Source: Casuarius casuarius
Taxonomy: Eukaryota > Chordata > Aves > Casuariiformes > Casuariidae
Direction of reading: 5' to 3'
Assembly (NCBI GenBank): GCA_003342895.1
Contig: PTFA01000031.1
Span: 3,296,603-3,360,602, forward strand
Length of the DNA: 64,000 bases
Part shown: one piece after another, positions 63,001 through 64,000 of the stretch
Numbering within the stretch: position 1 is the first letter of the stretch
Layout: each line of letters opens with the position of its first letter
Position numbers and translations under genes: made by a program
The notes under the pieces: model-generated
Seen by the model: the letters and a program-made list of their open reading frames with translations, nothing else
What the model was told of the DNA's origin: nothing
Databases searched by the model: none

Positions 63001-63984
63001 TTCTAACCTTGTACCACATTCCATCATTTTACTTCATGCCTTTTGAAAGAAAGAAGATTTTTTCCCCCTTCGGTAACAGACTTCTAATACAATAAATGAT
63101 AATATGATACATATTACATGTCCGATCTTCTTTTCCACAATACTAATTGCTACAACCTATCACAAACCTGACTGGGGGTGATGGATCTGTTTTCAGATGA
63201 AAAAAAGTGATTAGCAACATAAGTAGCTACCAAATTAAGTCATGCAGGGGGCTGAGGGGTTTCCCTGTAATAGATTGCAAAGACAAGGGGCTGAAACAAT
63301 GAGTGAGAGCAGCTGTGTGTATGCATACCTATGTGCGTGAGGGAGTGTGCATATACCAAGAATCAGAAAGGAACGAAAGCCAAGAGAAAGTGAAAAATGT
63401 AATAACCTGGGAAGGCACACTTGGAAACTAGTCTACATTTGTTCTGGCTACATTGGTGGAAATGATCAAACAGGACTGCAGCAAACACTGCATGATACAC
63501 CTAGCAAGATCAACTCTGACACGGCTGCAAAGATTATTTAGCACAAACCTGTCAAGTATATCGCATTATGCACTAGCCTCATAACTGCTGCCTTACAGAT
63601 AAAGGTATCTTGCACATCTGCAGCGTATTGTGGCAGCCTCTCTCTCTCTGTGTATCTAGGAGCTAGAGACTGCTGGTAACCCTCTTCTGTGATGAGTGGA
63701 CTCAGTGTCTGACAGGTTCCCATCATGGAAGGAGCAAAGGGCCACAGCGCATCAGCTGTGCTACCTAGAAGGGCTCAGAGTTCAAAGATGCCCAACTATC
63801 GTGCATATTTCCAAGCTGCACCTTAGCATTACAGCCCCTTTCTTTCCACTTCATCTCATGTGCCAAACACGTACTGCCATCACCTGTCCTGACATGTGGA
63901 TTCTCACCTGTCTGGGAGTAAGACACTTAAGAAGTCTGGTAGCTACAGGGGTCAGAAAGGCAGCAACTGAATATAAAATAATTT
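60075..63984. other. Noncoding stretch
   Basis: AT-rich with a TA-rich segment at about 60341-60412, purine-rich intervals (62101-62120, 63364-63400) and a (TC)6 tract near 63638-63649. Frames up to 93 codons (60563-60844) are unrecognised. Confidence 0.5.
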
Positions 63985-64000
63985 CACAGAATCACAAAAA
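63985..64000 (-). mobile_element. Possible start of an antisense CR1 copy at the window edge
   Basis: The last bases, CACAGAATCACAAAAA, resemble the (ATTCTATG)-type 3' terminal repeats of avian CR1 read in reverse complement. Only 16 bp are available, and similar words occur alone at 36702 and 46286 without an element, so this is weak. Confidence 0.2.

Overview
This window looks like vertebrate nuclear DNA, most likely from a bird or another sauropsid. It is AT-rich by eye and CpG-poor. It has many short A/T homopolymers and scattered microsatellites, and no bacterial gene organisation. The organism call rests on two degraded retroelement pieces. One, at about 41.8 kb on the minus strand, reads like the 3' end of an old CR1 LINE. 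The other, at about 54.6 kb on the plus strand, resembles the tail shared by turtle-type CR1 and CR1-mobilised SINEs. The very low density of recognisable transposons fits a bird better than a turtle, crocodile or mammal. Species cannot be named from sequence alone.

I find no protein-coding gene, tRNA, rRNA or CRISPR array that I can support. The longest ATG-started frames (158, 154 and 134 codons) are of a size expected by chance in 64 kb, match no protein I recognise, and lack exon and splice context. The window is best read as intergenic DNA (a gene desert) or the inside of a very long intron.

Layout. 0-7 kb: a perfect 39-bp tandem duplication, a homeodomain-site-rich stretch (1.4-1.8 kb) that could be a conserved regulatory element, a pair of opposed open frames beside a T17 tract (2.5-3.1 kb), a minus-strand exon-like segment with a consensus donor (5.6-5.75 kb), and an isolated CpG cluster (6.83-7.0 kb). 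7-32 kb: mostly featureless AT-rich DNA with homopolymers, hairpins at 14.0 and 20.0 kb, and two further regulatory-looking stretches (20.6 and 31.0 kb). 32-46 kb: a 22-bp palindrome, an RFX X-box-like site, hairpins at 33.3, 44.1 and 46.1 kb, a perfect 34-bp palindrome at 38.4 kb, and the CR1 fossil. 46-64 kb: a 32-bp tandem repeat, a regulatory-looking stretch (49.0-49.3 kb) next to a GC-richer block (49.4-49.9 kb), the CR1/SINE tail, a 28-bp tandem repeat, clustered TCF/LEF-like sites (59.5 kb), a long (GA)n microsatellite, and a possible CR1 edge at the last base. Single ambiguous bases (N) lie at 47340 and 60031.

Nothing here forms a multi-gene system. The best leads are the 34-bp palindrome, the isolated CpG cluster, the imperfect hairpin at 44.1 kb and the clustered TCF/LEF plus homeodomain sites. 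Each can be tested by alignment or transcript data.
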